64,000 bases of DNA from Leptospira kirschneri serovar Cynopteri str. 3522 CT (GCF_000243695.2 NZ_AHMN02000005.1:347501-411500); one strand, 5' to 3'; shown: positions 36,381-50,242, counted from the stretch's first letter. Notes: generated from the sequence alone by a model not told the origin. Numbers and translations are program-made.

Positions 36381-38156
36381 TTATATAGGAAGGCGAATCA
36401 AAACCCTAGTTCCGTTTCCGATGGAAGACTCCAAAGAGATGGTTCCATTGTGTTCGGAAATGATTCTTTGGGAAATGGAAAGTCCCAAACCGGTTCCTTG
36501 TTTTCCTCTTCGAGTAGTATAAAGAGGAAGAAACGCTTTTTCTAAAACTTCTTTTGTCATTCCTGGACCGTTATCCGAAATTGTAAAAAGAATCGAGTCT
36601 CGATTCAAATGAAATTCTTTCTGAACCGTGATCGAAATATTAGGTAAAGAAGGTTTTATTTCCATTTCGGCAATCGCGTTGATCGCATTTACCAAACAAT
36701 TGATTAGAACCTGCTCGATTTCTTGCCAAGCAGCTCGAATTTTAGGAAGATCCGGATCTGCAATTCGTTTTAATTCGATCCCGTTTTTTTTACAGGAAAC
36801 TTCAATCAACTCGCAAGCTCTAAGAAGAATGTAATAAGGAGACACAAGTTCTTTTTCTCTTGCTACGGTTCTTCCTAAATCCAGTAAAGACTTGATAAGA
36901 TCTCGGATTCGAACACTTGCGGCTTCAATTCTTTTATAAATCTTTAATCTTTCCGCAGGATCAGATTCTTCGGTTTCTATTAATTCTTCTAGATAAAGTA
37001 AACTCGCCTGAAGAGGATTATTTACCTCGTGTGCAATCCCGGCAGCAAGTTCTCCTATGGAAGCGAATCTTGCCGTCTCGTAAAGTTGTTTGTCCAGAAG
37101 TTTGGTCTGAGTGACATCCGAAAAGATCAACATCGCTGCCTCACCTCCGTTTTCCCTATATTTTTTTAGAGGAAGAATTTTGATCGAAAAGAAATTTTCC
37201 TGCTCTCTGATGAACGGAATCAAAAGGTCTAAAAATACGGCTCTCTTAGAATCGAGACAGTTTTTGACTCCGCTTTTAAGTTCTTCCGCTACCTTTTGGG
37301 AAAAGAGCGAAAAGAAATTTTCACCGGGAACTACATTCAACATTTGGAATAAAAGAAATTTGAGAATCGGAGCTACTTCTAAAACGATTCCTTCCGAAGT
37401 AAGAATTACGATTCCGTTGTTCATAGCGGAGAATAAATTTCTCAGTTTGATTTCGGAAGAACGGATCAGTTCCTCGTTTTTCTTTTGTTCCGTAATATCT
37501 AGAAGTAACAGAATCGTTCCGATAGGATTTCCATACTCGTCCCTAATTCTAGAAGAGGCAAGGAGCATCGGCACTTCCATATCCGGAAAAATTTTCATTT
37601 TGATTTCGGTTCTGAATTCTTCTTTGGAAAGTCTATCCAAAACGGCTGGAGGTAAATTTAAAAATTCGCCGATCGGAAGGTCGATGAAATCTTCTTTATA
37701 AATTCCTAATATTCTTTCTAAACTTCTATTTCCGTATGTAATATAACCTTCGTCGTCGGTGGAAATAAGGGGAACTTCTATAGAATTAAGAAGCGCCCCT
37801 TGGAATTGTAATTTTTTGGAATTTTCGATCCTGGTGCGTTCCGTCTTAGCGTTTTGTAACGAACTATGTATGTCCGAAAGAATTTCCTCATATAGAAAAT
37901 TTTCGCCGGAATCAAATGCCATTTCCTCTAAAGATAGAATTTCGATCCCTCCTAAAAGATTTTCCTTTTCTCGGATTCCAAGAGAAAGACTTCTTCGGAA
38001 TTTACGATCCGTAAAAATAGATTCCCATTCCGGATACTTTCCGTTACCGAATTCGTGTATGACAAAATTATCTTTTGTATCTATCAAATTCCTCATTGGG
38101 AATGGAATATTAGAAGAAATGAATGAATAAATTTTATGTTTTACTTCTGGATCCAT
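36381..38156 (-). CDS. Sensor histidine kinase, 3' part of a frameshifted gene
   Basis: The 591-residue reading frame starts at an internal ATG. It holds the end of a GAF-like domain (1-115), a PAS domain (about 122-235), a second PAS (about 237-345), the dimerisation box FASIGELAAGIAHEVNNPLQ and a HATPase domain (FTISDNGPGMTKE, GKQGTGLGLSISQRI). Reading upstream past its ATG, the frame continues as ELQILGQKG, meets the N-terminal fragment at a run of ten T, and removing one T joins the two into a 794-residue PAS-GAF-PAS-PAS kinase. Translation from the internal ATG would still yield a complete kinase core. First of the operon leading to the AmgK/MurU-like genes. Confidence 0.85.
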   Translation of the reverse strand: MDPEVKHKIYSFISSNIPFPMRNLIDTKDNFVIHEFGNGKYPEWESIFTDRKFRRSLSLGIREKENLLGGIEILSLEEMAFDSGENFLYEEILSDIHSSLQNAKTERTRIENSKKLQFQGALLNSIEVPLISTDDEGYITYGNRSLERILGIYKEDFIDLPIGEFLNLPPAVLDRLSKEEFRTEIKMKIFPDMEVPMLLASSRIRDEYGNPIGTILLLLDITEQKKNEELIRSSEIKLRNLFSAMNNGIVILTSEGIVLEVAPILKFLLFQMLNVVPGENFFSLFSQKVAEELKSGVKNCLDSKRAVFLDLLIPFIREQENFFSIKILPLKKYRENGGEAAMLIFSDVTQTKLLDKQLYETARFASIGELAAGIAHEVNNPLQASLLYLEELIETEESDPAERLKIYKRIEAASVRIRDLIKSLLDLGRTVAREKELVSPYYILLRACELIEVSCKKNGIELKRIADPDLPKIRAAWQEIEQVLINCLVNAINAIAEMEIKPSLPNISITVQKEFHLNRDSILFTISDNGPGMTKEVLEKAFLPLYTTRRGKQGTGLGLSISQRIISEHNGTISLESSIGNGTRVLIRLPI

Positions 38157-38196
38157 ACCCTTTTGTCCTAGAATCTGTAACTCTCCTTCTCCTTCC

Positions 38197-38766
<570 letters not shown>

Positions 38767-39215
38767 GAACTAATTCCGGAAAACATACTAAATCAAAAGT
38801 CTGTCGATGAATGAACTTTCTGTGATAGATTCAGATTCCTTATAAGGATTTTTTAGGTCGATTTGTTAAAATTCCAAAACCCCACCACATTGTGCTAAAA
38901 ATTGTACAATTTGGATTTAGAATCTGCCCAAAACTTACAGCGTTCTTTCACAGAGGGATTGATTTTGACATTCCTTATTGAGTGACAATAAAAAGTATAA
39001 AAATAATTTTTTAGCAGATCAGTTGCAGTATTTTTTCAAGGTTACCAATCTTAATTGATTTATAGAATTTATTTTTAAAATCCAACTGATTCAGAACTAT
39101 GTAATAGAAATGTCAGGAATTTTGTCTCTTAATTCAATTCATACCCTAAAGTTTTATAGCCATTTACACATTTTGAGTGGCTATAACTCGGGGACAAATT
39201 ATCAAAGGTGAGAAT

Positions 39216-39374
39216 ATGATATCTAAGTTTACTTTCTCAAATTTGAAAACACGTCAGTTATTAGCCATAAAATCCAAAAAGAATAATTATCCAATCAAAT
39301 TTCTACATCAAATCTTTGTTTTGCGATTATCACATAGAAAACATCTTAGAATTCTGGATTTTGAGCAAAGATAA
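39216..39374 (+). CDS. Possible small basic protein, 52 residues
   Basis: ATG at 39216 is preceded by AAAGGTGA at good spacing. The product begins MISKFTFSNLKTRQ and is rich in Lys, Arg and His (RLSHRKHLRILDFEQR at the end), with no signal peptide and no recognised family. An inverted repeat (39154-39186) lies in its leader. It ends two bases before an R1 element, so the original 3' end may have been altered. Coding status is uncertain. Confidence 0.3.
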   Translation: MISKFTFSNLKTRQLLAIKSKKNNYPIKFLHQIFVLRLSHRKHLRILDFEQR

Positions 39375-39376
39375 AA

Positions 39377-39479
39377 TAGAGTTGTTGAAAAATGAATTCT
39401 CCATCTGTTTCCGTTACATTGAGATGGACAATGGAAGCAATTTTGCGAATCTCCACTATAGAATTTTTTAACAACTCTA
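39377..39479. repeat. R1 MITE-like element, intact
   Basis: 103 bp, TIRs TAGAGTTGTTGAAAAATGAA and AATTTTTTAACAACTCTA, TA ends. Interior TTCTCCATCTGTTTCCGTTA then GCAATTTTGCGAATCTCCAC. Same orientation as 3748-3849. Confidence 0.8.
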
Positions 39480-39583
39480 TTATTTTTGAGATAGATTCCA
39501 ATTAAAAATTCATTTGATAGAGGTTTTTTAAAATTAACTTTATAAAAGATGAATATTCCAAACAAAATAAAAAATCTACATTT

Positions 39584-40447
39584 ATGAAATTGATATATGA
39601 ACTATTTCTGAACTACTACCACTGGAAAAAGAAAAAATACATGAAAGAAATCCTTGGATTTCGGGATTTAAAAGTGGAAATCGGAGGGCATTCAATTTAT
39701 TTTTTGGAAAAAAATCCAGAAAAAAAGAATTCGATTCTTTTGATTCATGGCCTTTTGGATTCCGCAACCGGTCTTAGAAAAGTGGCTCCTAAAATCAGGC
39801 AGGACTATCGTGTTTTGATTCCTGATATTCCCGGTTTTGGAAAAAGTAAACTTCCCAATCTCAAATATTTGTATCAAATAGACGTTTTTGCGGATTTGAT
39901 TTACGAATCGATTCGAAAATTAAATCTCACTAATACAGTGTTAGGTGGCCATTCGATGGGAGCTTTGATCTCTATGCATATCTCCCTTAGAGACCGTGAA
40001 AAAAGAATTTCCAAACTTGTTTTGATGGCTCCCGGTGGAATTCCGCATCCGAAACGGGACGAAATGAAAGAGCTTCTATTTCCTAAAAACGAAGAAGATC
40101 TTTTAAAACTCATCGAAGCGTTGTATTACGAAACTCCGACTCTGCCTGGAAAAATTGCCAGAAAAGCTCTCATTCAATCTTGGAATGAACTTCCAAATCA
40201 ATTTTTAACTGTAAATACTATAGAACGAGAAGAAGAAATTTTCCTTGGGAAAAAGTTAGGTGCAATTCAAATTCCCGCTTTAATCCTTTCCGGTAAAGAA
40301 GATCCTATTACAGACACTACAATGATTAAAAAACTTCATTCTTATTTAAAGAGAAGTAAACTCGTTTTCATTCCAGGTGCAAAACACGCGATTCACATGG
40401 AAAAATCAGATGAACTTTGTTTGGAAATTAATCGTTATTTAGATTAG
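39584..40447 (+). CDS. Alpha/beta hydrolase
   Basis: The 287-residue protein has the alpha/beta-hydrolase fold. Oxyanion region IHGLLDSATG (55-64), nucleophile elbow GHSMG with Ser124, acid Asp in SGKEDPITD near 240 and the catalytic His in GAKHAIHMEK near 268 are all present, so it should be active. The first 20 residues (LIYELFLNYYHWKKKKYMKE) are somewhat hydrophobic; ATG at 39641 would give a compact cytosolic enzyme starting at MKEILGF. Substrate unknown; the cap region (residues 150-215) is short. It stands alone, with R1 upstream. Confidence 0.88.
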   Translation: MKLIYELFLNYYHWKKKKYMKEILGFRDLKVEIGGHSIYFLEKNPEKKNSILLIHGLLDSATGLRKVAPKIRQDYRVLIPDIPGFGKSKLPNLKYLYQIDVFADLIYESIRKLNLTNTVLGGHSMGALISMHISLRDREKRISKLVLMAPGGIPHPKRDEMKELLFPKNEEDLLKLIEALYYETPTLPGKIARKALIQSWNELPNQFLTVNTIEREEEIFLGKKLGAIQIPALILSGKEDPITDTTMIKKLHSYLKRSKLVFIPGAKHAIHMEKSDELCLEINRYLD

Positions 40448-40766
40448 AATTGGATGTAGTTTCTATCTGTGATTGATTTATTAGAGTTCGTTAATTTATA
40501 TAAAAATTAAATGTTTAAAATTTTGTAATGCGACTTAATTTGCGGGAACTCTCGCAAATCGTGGATTTGCAGTAGTTCTCACATCATTTTACAGACAACT
40601 CTAAGTTTTGTGGTAGTTCCCACAAATTTAGGTTCTACCATAAAATTTAGAATTCAACTTTTTAACAGAAATAAAAATTTACCGAACAATTGAAATGTAG
40701 GAACTACCTCACACATCTCATCTTTTACTTAGAACTATATAACGGAATGTGGAAATGCTGTAAATT
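40448..40766. other. Convergent intergenic region with GTGGGAACT motifs
   Basis: Contains GCGGGAACTCTCGC (40532), GCAGTAGTTCTCACAT and GTGGTAGTTCCCAC (40610). No gene and no clear U-run terminator between the hydrolase and the aminotransferase. Confidence 0.5.
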
Positions 40767-41975
40767 TTAAAGCGTGCTAAAAATTTCTTTAACCGCTCTG
40801 ATCACGTCTTGAACGTCTTCATCCTTCATCCCTGGAAAAAGAGGAATAGAAAGAGACCTTGTATACATCGCGTTCGCATTAGGGAAATGTTCTCTTTTAA
40901 ATCTGAAACGAGAACCGTAAAACGGATGTTCATAAAGTGGTATAAAATGAAGACTTGAACCTATATTCCGTTTTTTTAATTCAGATGCAAAAATGTCCCT
41001 ATCCATTTTGCAAGAAGCACAATCCACTTCTACACGGAACAAATGCCAAGAATGTTCACCGTTTGGAGCAGAAAGAGGAAGATGCAAAAATGGTAAATCG
41101 GCAAATTCACTTTTATAAATTTCGGCGATTGAAATTCTCCGTTTCCAAAGTTCGTCTGCTTCTGAAAGTTGGACAATTCCAAGAGCCGCAGCCACGTCAG
41201 TCATATTGTATTTAAAACCGGGTGATACAACTTCGTAATACCAACCGGGTCTATCGTAAGCGTCTCGATTGATTCCATGCAAACGCATCAATTTGATTCT
41301 TTCGGCAAAGTGAGAATGTTTAGTCGTAACCATTCCACCTTCTCCGGTAGTAATTCCCTTAGTGGCATAAAAACTGAAAACGGTAAAATCCCCAAAAGTT
41401 CCGATCTTTTTTCCATTGTGAACCGCAGGAAAAGCATGGGCCGCATCCTCTATCACGTAGAGATTATATTCTTTAGCAATTTCTAATATACCTTCCATAT
41501 CGCAGACGACTCCGGCGAGATGAACCGGTAAGATCGCCCTTACGGTCTTTCCTGTTGTTTTGTGAAAGAGAGTTCCGTTCAGATAAATACATTCCTTTTC
41601 GATCGTAGCACGGAGGGTTTCGGGAGTCATAAGATTGAAGATCGGGTCCACGTCCGTGAGAATTGGTTCCGCGTCGAAATAGCAGATCACTTCTGCGGTA
41701 GCCGTAAATGTAACCGCAGGACAAATGGCCGCGTCTTCACGGCTCATTCCGATCGCCTCAAGGGCCAAGTGAAGTCCGGCCGTAGCCGAGTTGAGAGCGA
41801 GTGCGTAATCGGCTCCGGTATAACGAGCAAATTCCTCTTCAAATTCTTTTACCTTGGGCCCCGAAGTGATCCATCCGGAACGTAGTACGGAAGATACTTC
41901 TTCGATGGCTCTTTCGGAAATACAAGGTAGAGCGAACGGGAGAAAGGTTTTGCGTGCTGTGATCATATCGGACAT
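40767..41975 (-). CDS. DegT/DnrJ/EryC1/StrS-family aminotransferase
   Basis: The 402-residue PLP enzyme transfers an amino group to a nucleotide-linked keto-sugar. Features: ALNSATAGLHLAL (60-72) cofactor phosphate site, VIEDAAHAFPA (174-184) with the PLP-stacking/ring Asp, and Lys206 in FSFYATKGITTGEGG as the Schiff-base lysine. C-terminal SLHFIPLYEHPFYGSRF is typical. In Leptospira such enzymes build amino sugars for lipopolysaccharide, but here it is an isolated gene, not in a polysaccharide cluster. The sugar cannot be told. An insertion around 127-145 (CIYLNGTLFHKTTGK) is slightly longer than usual. Confidence 0.92.
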   Translation of the reverse strand: MSDMITARKTFLPFALPCISERAIEEVSSVLRSGWITSGPKVKEFEEEFARYTGADYALALNSATAGLHLALEAIGMSREDAAICPAVTFTATAEVICYFDAEPILTDVDPIFNLMTPETLRATIEKECIYLNGTLFHKTTGKTVRAILPVHLAGVVCDMEGILEIAKEYNLYVIEDAAHAFPAVHNGKKIGTFGDFTVFSFYATKGITTGEGGMVTTKHSHFAERIKLMRLHGINRDAYDRPGWYYEVVSPGFKYNMTDVAAALGIVQLSEADELWKRRISIAEIYKSEFADLPFLHLPLSAPNGEHSWHLFRVEVDCASCKMDRDIFASELKKRNIGSSLHFIPLYEHPFYGSRFRFKREHFPNANAMYTRSLSIPLFPGMKDEDVQDVIRAVKEIFSTL

Positions 41976-42271
41976 AACCCTCTGTACTTTTATATTTCGG
42001 CAGATTTACATTTTTCCTGAGTTAGAAATTCATCCGTAAAACTAAAAATGTGGGAACTATTACAATTTTTAGTTTTCAAATTTATTTTTACCGAATCAAA
42101 ACAAATCCACTTCTACCACAATTTGAAAATTAAACATCTCTGGATTTAAGAGCATTTCACAGATGCAGATTCTTAAATGTAAAACCAATTCTGAGAGTGA
42201 TAATTCTTGATTTAAGTAGAGTTCAGAATGAGTTATTATTTTATATGTCCGAGTAGTAAGTCTAAGAATCG
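41976..42271. other. Divergent intergenic region
   Basis: Promoter region of the divergent aminotransferase and ferredoxin-hydrolase genes. Has one GTGGGAACTATTAC motif at 42050. No other structure seen. Confidence 0.4.
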
Positions 42272-43138
42272 ATGGCAAACCAACTTAAAAAACGGCCAGA
42301 AAATCAAGAAGGGAATTTCTATGTAGATTCCACTTGTATCGATTGTGAAACGTGTAGAATCATTGCCCCGAAAACATTCGCCGAAAAAAACGGAGGTTCT
42401 TATGTTTGGAAACAACCGGAAATAGAATCCGATAAAATGGCCGCACTCCGCGCCCTAATAGCCTGCCCTACCACCTCCATCGGAACGATAAACAGAACAG
42501 ATTTAAAAGAAGCAAAAGAAACTTTTCCTTCCAAGATAGAAGAAAACGTATATTACTGCGGTTATCATTCTAAAGATTCCTTCGGAGCATTTTCATATCT
42601 CATTCTAAGAGAGAATGGAAATATACTCGTAGACTCTCCCCGATTTGTTTCTTCTTTAGCCGACAAAATTGAGTCTCTAGGAGGAATCCGTTATCATTTT
42701 TTAACCCATCAAGATGACGTGGCCGATCATCAAAAATTTAAGGAAAAATTCGGATGCGATCGAATCATTCATGAAAACGATTTAAGATCGGTACCTTCTG
42801 CCGAAATCGTCTTAAAAGGGGAAAACGTTTTTGAATTAGATAACGAAGTAAAAATGATTCCAGTGCCAGGACATACCCAAGGACACTCAGTTCTTCTTTA
42901 TAAAGACCAATTTCTATTTACTGGAGATCACCTCGCTTACGATCCTCTAAAAGATCGTCTGATCGCGTTCAAAAACGTATGTTGGTATTCTTGGCAAGAA
43001 CAAATAAACTCTATGAAAAAATTGAAAAATTATTCTTTCGAATGGGTTTTACCAGGACACGGTTATCCAGTAAACAAGGAACAGAAAATCATGCTGGATC
43101 TTTTAAAAAACTGCATCTCTTGGATGGAAACACGTTAG
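42272..43138 (+). CDS. Ferredoxin-metallo-beta-lactamase fusion protein
   Basis: The 288-residue protein has two parts. Residues 15-75 are a ferredoxin-like module with Cys22-x2-Cys25-x2-Cys28 and Cys65-Pro, enough for one 4Fe-4S cluster. Residues 85-285 are a metallo-beta-lactamase fold: HQDDVADH (metal site), [10 protein letters not shown] with the third His, FTGDHLAYD with the bridging Asp, and VLPGHG near the end. Such fusions suggest a redox-linked hydrolase, possibly with a thiol or glutathione-type substrate, but the reaction is unknown. It is monocistronic and divergent from the aminotransferase. Confidence 0.85.
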   Translation: MANQLKKRPENQEGNFYVDSTCIDCETCRIIAPKTFAEKNGGSYVWKQPEIESDKMAALRALIACPTTSIGTINRTDLKEAKETFPSKIEENVYYCGYHSKDSFGAFSYLILRENGNILVDSPRFVSSLADKIESLGGIRYHFLTHQDDVADHQKFKEKFGCDRIIHENDLRSVPSAEIVLKGENVFELDNEVKMIPVPGHTQGHSVLLYKDQFLFTGDHLAYDPLKDRLIAFKNVCWYSWQEQINSMKKLKNYSFEWVLPGHGYPVNKEQKIMLDLLKNCISWMETR

Positions 43139-43338
43139 ATACTTTATTATACAGTTTCCCTTACTTAAAGACTCGCTTTAAAAAATTGAAAGTTCCAGAT
43201 TCTAATTTTTTAAAAAAGGTTTATAATGATTGAGTGTAAAATGAATTTTTACGATGGTCACCAAACAGTGGTTTTATGTAAAAATGAAATTGGAATATTA
43301 TAATTTTGATTTTATCAAAATTCCTTTAAAATAAATTT

Positions 43339-43740
<402 letters not shown>

Positions 43741-44239
43741 AATCTTCGTTCCTAATCTATAAAATCTTTTTCTACAACTCGTAAGAAATAAACTGGAAGA
43801 TAAATCCAGAAAGAAGAATATTCTTTCTCAGGCCAAGTGATTAATTTGTTTTATGTTCGGAATTTATATATGGCTTCAAAAATAAATTCGAAATCGATTC
43901 TTTTTTAAAAAGACGATTGGATCCTATCTACGATTTCACTGAAAAAATCTTTAAATCGTAGCTCTTTTTTCTCTTAGACTTAAAAATTAACTGTAAAGTA
44001 AATTCAAGCTTCCGATAAACGAACGTAATCTATTTTAACATTTCGAAAGAAAAGGTTTTTCCATTCGGAAAAAAAATCTTATGGATTCAATTTATCTATC
44101 AAATCCATAAAAAATTAAAATTATTTTCTGAACCAAACCATTTATAAAAAATTCATTTCTATACAAGATTATAATAACATACTTTCTGAATTATAGAACG
44201 AACTTCATGGTTACGGTTTGACATGTTAAGATACAATAT
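43741..44239. other. Divergent intergenic region, AT-rich
   Basis: About 500 bp of AT-rich DNA, free of the R1-R5 repeats, between the divergent hemerythrin-like and EAL genes. It should hold both promoters; no operator or leader structure was recognised. Confidence 0.45.
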
Positions 44240-45898
<1,659 letters not shown>

Positions 45899-46445
45899 AA
45901 ATGTAAATGTCCGTAAATCCCCACTATTCCTTTTTAACGTTAAAAGTCTCCATCTGGACAACATTCTTATTAAAAATTCTCTCCGACCCTAAAAAACGTG
46001 AGTTCGACATAAGAGAAAATAGAAAATTTTTCTAAAAGAGCTTCCATATTTTGAAAATTTTACCGCAAAATCCAAATTTGCTGCAGTAGTTCCCACAGAT
46101 TAAGTCTCATTGGCCGTATTGAAGTTTAAAGCAGGTTTTCCATACTAACGTTCACGTGGTAGTTCCCACAGGTTAAATCCCATTCCAGTATTTTAGGAAT
46201 TCTGAAAGTTCATAAAATTGAATATGAGTTTGTTACAAATAAATTAACGTGAATTAAAATTACAGTTGTTGAAAAATTCCATAGTTCAATTAACAAAACT
46301 ACTTCAATCGACCGTTTCCATGAAATAGAAAACAGATGGAGAATTAATTTTTCAACAACTCTATTGTTGTTTTTTGAAGGATTCTAAATTTTGAAATAAG
46401 CTCAACATAATATTCGTTCGAGTAATAAAAACGTAGTCTTCAAAT
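45899..46445. other. Convergent gap with repeats
   Basis: R4 edge AACGTGAGTTCGACATAAG near 45997, GCAGTAGTTCCCAC (46084) and GTGGTAGTTCCCAC (46156) motifs, another R4 edge near 46243, and an intact R1 (46261-46363). No gene. Confidence 0.55.
46261..46363. repeat. R1 MITE-like element, reverse orientation
   Basis: 103 bp; TACAGTTGTTGAAAAATTCC at left, GAATTAATTTTTCAACAACT plus CTA at right, TA ends. Interior has CAATTAACAAAACTACTTCA and CGACCGTTTCCATGAAATAG. Confidence 0.8.
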
Positions 46446-47318
46446 TTAAAGGAATTCATTCATCCAATCGAGAGTTTTTTTCAATTTAATCTTTTCCAAA
46501 TCCGATCCTAAAAACCGAACCTGTGCGTTTTTTTCGATTCGCATTCCGGTAGGCCGAACCCCGGTCCTAAATTCGAATATTATTCTTTTATAATTTTCTG
46601 AAATATAACCCTCCCCTTCCAAATCAATGATAGAATGATTCAATATACCTAATATTTGTTTTTCAGAATATAATTCCTGACAAAAATCCCTGATTCCAGC
46701 GGAAAGATCCTGAAAAAGATTTTCCCTTTTTACGTCTCTGATACCGATCACAGGAGGAAAAGTTGCCCTTTGAGGTAAATTTCTCAATCGCTCCACCGTA
46801 TCTTTTACGTTTAATCTTTCCCAATCTACAAATAATAAACCGGGTTCATATTCTTTAAATTTTTCCGTAAGTGTGGTTAACTCTCTGCAGGGAAGTGTTT
46901 CCCATCCTAATATCTTAAGATGAGCGCGTATCCTTTGAAACAAAAGCGGATCGGGTCCAATTACGATCGAATTTAATCCTTTTTTTTGAGTCAAATTTTC
47001 CAACGGTATATCGACGACTTGAGAAGTTTGAAGATCTAAAAAGTAGTTTAGACCTTGCTGAAATAGTTTTCTTAAAAAAGAAGTTTCTATTCTTCCGATT
47101 AGTATAGGACGTTTAGACCAATCAATCGCAGTTTGTAAAGAATCGGTCTCTATATTTTTGCGAACTACAATTTGCCCAGGAACAGACTCTGGAAATCTTT
47201 CTCCACTTGTCCACTCTTGCACTGACAATTCTTTCCAATCTAAAAGTGAAAATAAAAGTTTCTCTTCCTTTTTTGAAAGTCCATTTAAGAAGATACAATC
47301 GAACAGTAGGCTTACCAT
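46446..47318 (-). CDS. Hypothetical protein with receiver-like domain
   Basis: The 290-residue protein of unknown function has, at about residues 112-220, the alternating pattern of a response-regulator receiver: [19 protein letters not shown] at the start and [10 protein letters not shown] with an Asp at the phospho-acceptor position, but the acidic pair at the end of strand 1 is missing, so it may be a pseudo-receiver. The N-terminal 110 residues may form a second alpha/beta domain ([17 protein letters not shown]). The C-terminus [20 protein letters not shown] looks beta-rich, PilZ-like at best. It is divergent from the PhaR-type gene. Confidence 0.6.
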   Translation of the reverse strand: MVSLLFDCIFLNGLSKKEEKLLFSLLDWKELSVQEWTSGERFPESVPGQIVVRKNIETDSLQTAIDWSKRPILIGRIETSFLRKLFQQGLNYFLDLQTSQVVDIPLENLTQKKGLNSIVIGPDPLLFQRIRAHLKILGWETLPCRELTTLTEKFKEYEPGLLFVDWERLNVKDTVERLRNLPQRATFPPVIGIRDVKRENLFQDLSAGIRDFCQELYSEKQILGILNHSIIDLEGEGYISENYKRIIFEFRTGVRPTGMRIEKNAQVRFLGSDLEKIKLKKTLDWMNEFL

Positions 47319-47355
47319 GGGTATTTTGCTTGACCGAAGACTTTTTTAGCGAATT

Positions 47356-47393
<38 letters not shown>

Positions 47394-47394
47394 A

Positions 47395-47964
<570 letters not shown>

Positions 47965-48014
47965 AACTTTAAGCCGAAGATTCCGAATACCGATATAATA
48001 AGAGAGGGAATTCC

Positions 48015-48890
48015 ATGTTTAAGAATATTTCGATCTCTATCATTTTGTTTTCTATTAGTATTTTGCCTTTATTCTCCTCCGATAAGGCGATAGAATATGC
48101 AGATAGAGCCTATTTCGAGCAAATCCGTAAACTTGAATCCGGTTCTTACGAAGAAAAAGTAGACGCAGCCGATTATCTCAAATTCGTAAATAACAAACTC
48201 GCGGTCCGGCCTTTGATCAACGCACTTCGCGGAAATCCTAAAATTCCTAAGTCTCTCGAAAATCATCCTTATCTCAAATTTACCGTCGCACAGGCACTCG
48301 CAGTAATCGATCACGTGGATGCGATCAAACCAACTATAGAAGAATATAAAAAATTGGAACCCACCATCCAAGAAAAGGATGAACCTTACTTCACTTCAAG
48401 AGAAGATTATACGATGGTAATTGCCGCTGGTGAAATTTTAAGAACAATCGGAAGTTATCCTTATATGAAAGAATCCGAAGAAGTTTTGGTGAACGCATTA
48501 GGTCATACAAACTATTATATCCGTGCCTCCGCCGCGGACGGATTGAAGTACATGAATCGAAAGGAAACAGTAAACTTCTTAGTTTCCACTTTAGAAAAAG
48601 AAAAGAACGAATTTACCAAAGCTGCACTTTTAAACGCGATTGTTAATATTATGAAAGTCGCTGATAAAAGTTTTTATAGTCTCTGCGATATGTTGAAAAG
48701 CGAGAATCCTTCGGTTCGTTATCGTACTTCGATGGCTTTAGGAGAAGTGGATTTAAAAGCTGCAGAATTTTATCTTCGTCAAGCCCTTTTGGTAGAGGAT
48801 AAACAAAACGTCAGAGATCAGATCCGTAAAGATTTGGCGTCCGTTTTAGGTTTTAAACTACCTACAATTTCCGTAATCTTTGCGGAATAG
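48015..48890 (+). CDS. Exported HEAT-repeat protein
   Basis: The 291-residue protein has a signal peptide ([20 protein letters not shown], probable cut near 22) and HEAT-like helical repeats across 30-280: [60 protein letters not shown] and [20 protein letters not shown]. It is periplasmic or surface-attached, a protein-binding scaffold. The ATG follows GAGGGA by seven bases, an excellent ribosome binding site. Probably in the same transcript as the PhaR-type gene. A hairpin terminator is 110 bp after the stop. Confidence 0.85.
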   Translation: MFKNISISIILFSISILPLFSSDKAIEYADRAYFEQIRKLESGSYEEKVDAADYLKFVNNKLAVRPLINALRGNPKIPKSLENHPYLKFTVAQALAVIDHVDAIKPTIEEYKKLEPTIQEKDEPYFTSREDYTMVIAAGEILRTIGSYPYMKESEEVLVNALGHTNYYIRASAADGLKYMNRKETVNFLVSTLEKEKNEFTKAALLNAIVNIMKVADKSFYSLCDMLKSENPSVRYRTSMALGEVDLKAAEFYLRQALLVEDKQNVRDQIRKDLASVLGFKLPTISVIFAE

Positions 48891-49002
48891 TAAAAAATTT
48901 AATTTTGAAACGATTCTTATAAAAGCAGATTTTATTTAAACTTTTTGCTTCCATAAAACTGGATTTTATAGAATAAATCCAAAAATAAAAAACCAAACCA
49001 AT

Positions 49003-49027
49003 GTCCTCACTTGAGGACTTTTATTTT
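49003..49027 (+). terminator. Rho-independent terminator
   Basis: Stem GTCCTC / GAGGAC with loop ACTT followed by TTTTATTTTT, downstream of the HEAT-repeat gene. Confidence 0.75.
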
Positions 49028-49227
49028 TGGGAAATTCCACAAAATGAATTTTTTATGAAATGATTAAAGATCGCAGAACAACGATTTTACGAACAAATTT
49101 TACAATTGTAGTAGTTCCTATTTTTGGAAAATTCTTCCGACGAACTCACATTATATAAGATTTTACTTATTGATTTCGGAATAAAAAAGAAATTCAATTT
49201 CTTTTAGAAAAAGACAAACTTTGTAAG

Positions 49228-49304
<77 letters not shown>

Positions 49305-49605
49305 TTTACAGGTTTGTTTTCCAGAATTTGTTTTCCTTTGAATTCGTAAAGAAGATTCATTTTTATATCCTAATTTTAACGTGAGTTCTTAATTTGATAA
49401 TAATCACTAAATCAACGTTTTATATTGAAATCTGATAGTTATTTTACACCTAACTCAGAACTGTATAAACAAAAGTATCCACGATTTTCAACGCATAAAA
49501 ATGATAACGAAGATAAACGATAGATTTTTGCGAAAATGTAGGAACTCTTATAGATTACATCGATTTCTGAATTTATAGTTTTTTAAAATTCAGAGACTGA
49601 TTGTT
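49305..49605. other. Gene-free gap upstream of tRNA-Val
   Basis: Contains an R4 edge (TTTTAACGTGAGTTCTTAA near 49376) and otherwise AT-rich DNA. No gene. Confidence 0.4.
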
Positions 49606-50172
49606 TTAAGATTGAAAAGTCAAAAAACTAAAATGATTAGCAATATGAATCGAGTGAGCCAAATCATATTCCTCTTTGGTCAACGTTCCATATGCAAAAT
49701 GAGGTTTTAATCCTCCTTCGTAAGACTGAAACTTAAGAATCGTTTCCTGTAAAATTGAAATACTTTCTTTCCAAGAAGTATCGATTCGAATTTCCGTAGC
49801 TCCTGGAATTGGAGCTTCTAAATCATGGGACATTTTTTGAGAAAACGCGAACTTTAAGAAAACGAGCCTTCCAATCGTATTCTGAAAAAGTTTGCTTTTA
49901 TTTTCCGGATAACCTTGGATTGAATATTCGATCGATTGTGCACAGTGAAGAAATACTTTTCCAGCGTCCCAGGTTCCATATCCCTGAATCGAATTCAACT
50001 TTTTGAATATTTCAAGTTGATTTAACACTTGAGAGAGAGAAACAAAGGACAGGTTTTTGTTAACAACTCCCTTAGGTTCGGAATTGCACCCAGTAACACT
50101 CGTTCCCGCACCAATGAAAACGAAAAACTTTAAGGAAGAACTTAAAAATTCTTTTCTATTTAACTTTTGCAT
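49606..50172 (-). CDS. DUF1569-family lipoprotein
   Basis: The 188-residue protein has a lipoprotein-type signal ending TSVTGC with Cys29. The body matches the DUF1569 (DinB-like) family: [19 protein letters not shown] (about 64-82) with the conserved His-Cys region, PGATEIR, and [20 protein letters not shown] at the end with the His pair. DUF1569 proteins are four-helix bundles resembling DinB metal-dependent thiol-transferases, usually cytosolic; a lipidated form is less common. No neighbour gives a functional hint. Confidence 0.75.
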   Translation of the reverse strand: MQKLNRKEFLSSSLKFFVFIGAGTSVTGCNSEPKGVVNKNLSFVSLSQVLNQLEIFKKLNSIQGYGTWDAGKVFLHCAQSIEYSIQGYPENKSKLFQNTIGRLVFLKFAFSQKMSHDLEAPIPGATEIRIDTSWKESISILQETILKFQSYEGGLKPHFAYGTLTKEEYDLAHSIHIANHFSFLTFQS

Positions 50173-50242
50173 ATTGAAGTCCTATTATAATTTTTAGGGA
50201 AAAGTTTTTGCAAATCTAAATCGACAAATTTCCTAAATAGTC

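Larger units (their letters stand above)
38767..39583. other. Gene-free region with a hairpin, a possible small ORF and R1
   Basis: Left part is featureless AT-rich DNA with the kinase promoter. At 39154-39186 TTATAGCCA and TGGCTATAA form a perfect 9-bp inverted repeat with a 15-base spacer, 30 bp upstream of a small ORF (39216-39374) with a good ribosome binding site. An intact R1 element follows (39377-39479). Confidence 0.5.

Noticed and set aside
37111..37701. 196-codon plus-strand ORF opposite the sensor kinase
   Set aside because: Antisense shadow of the PAS region; no ribosome binding site and no family.
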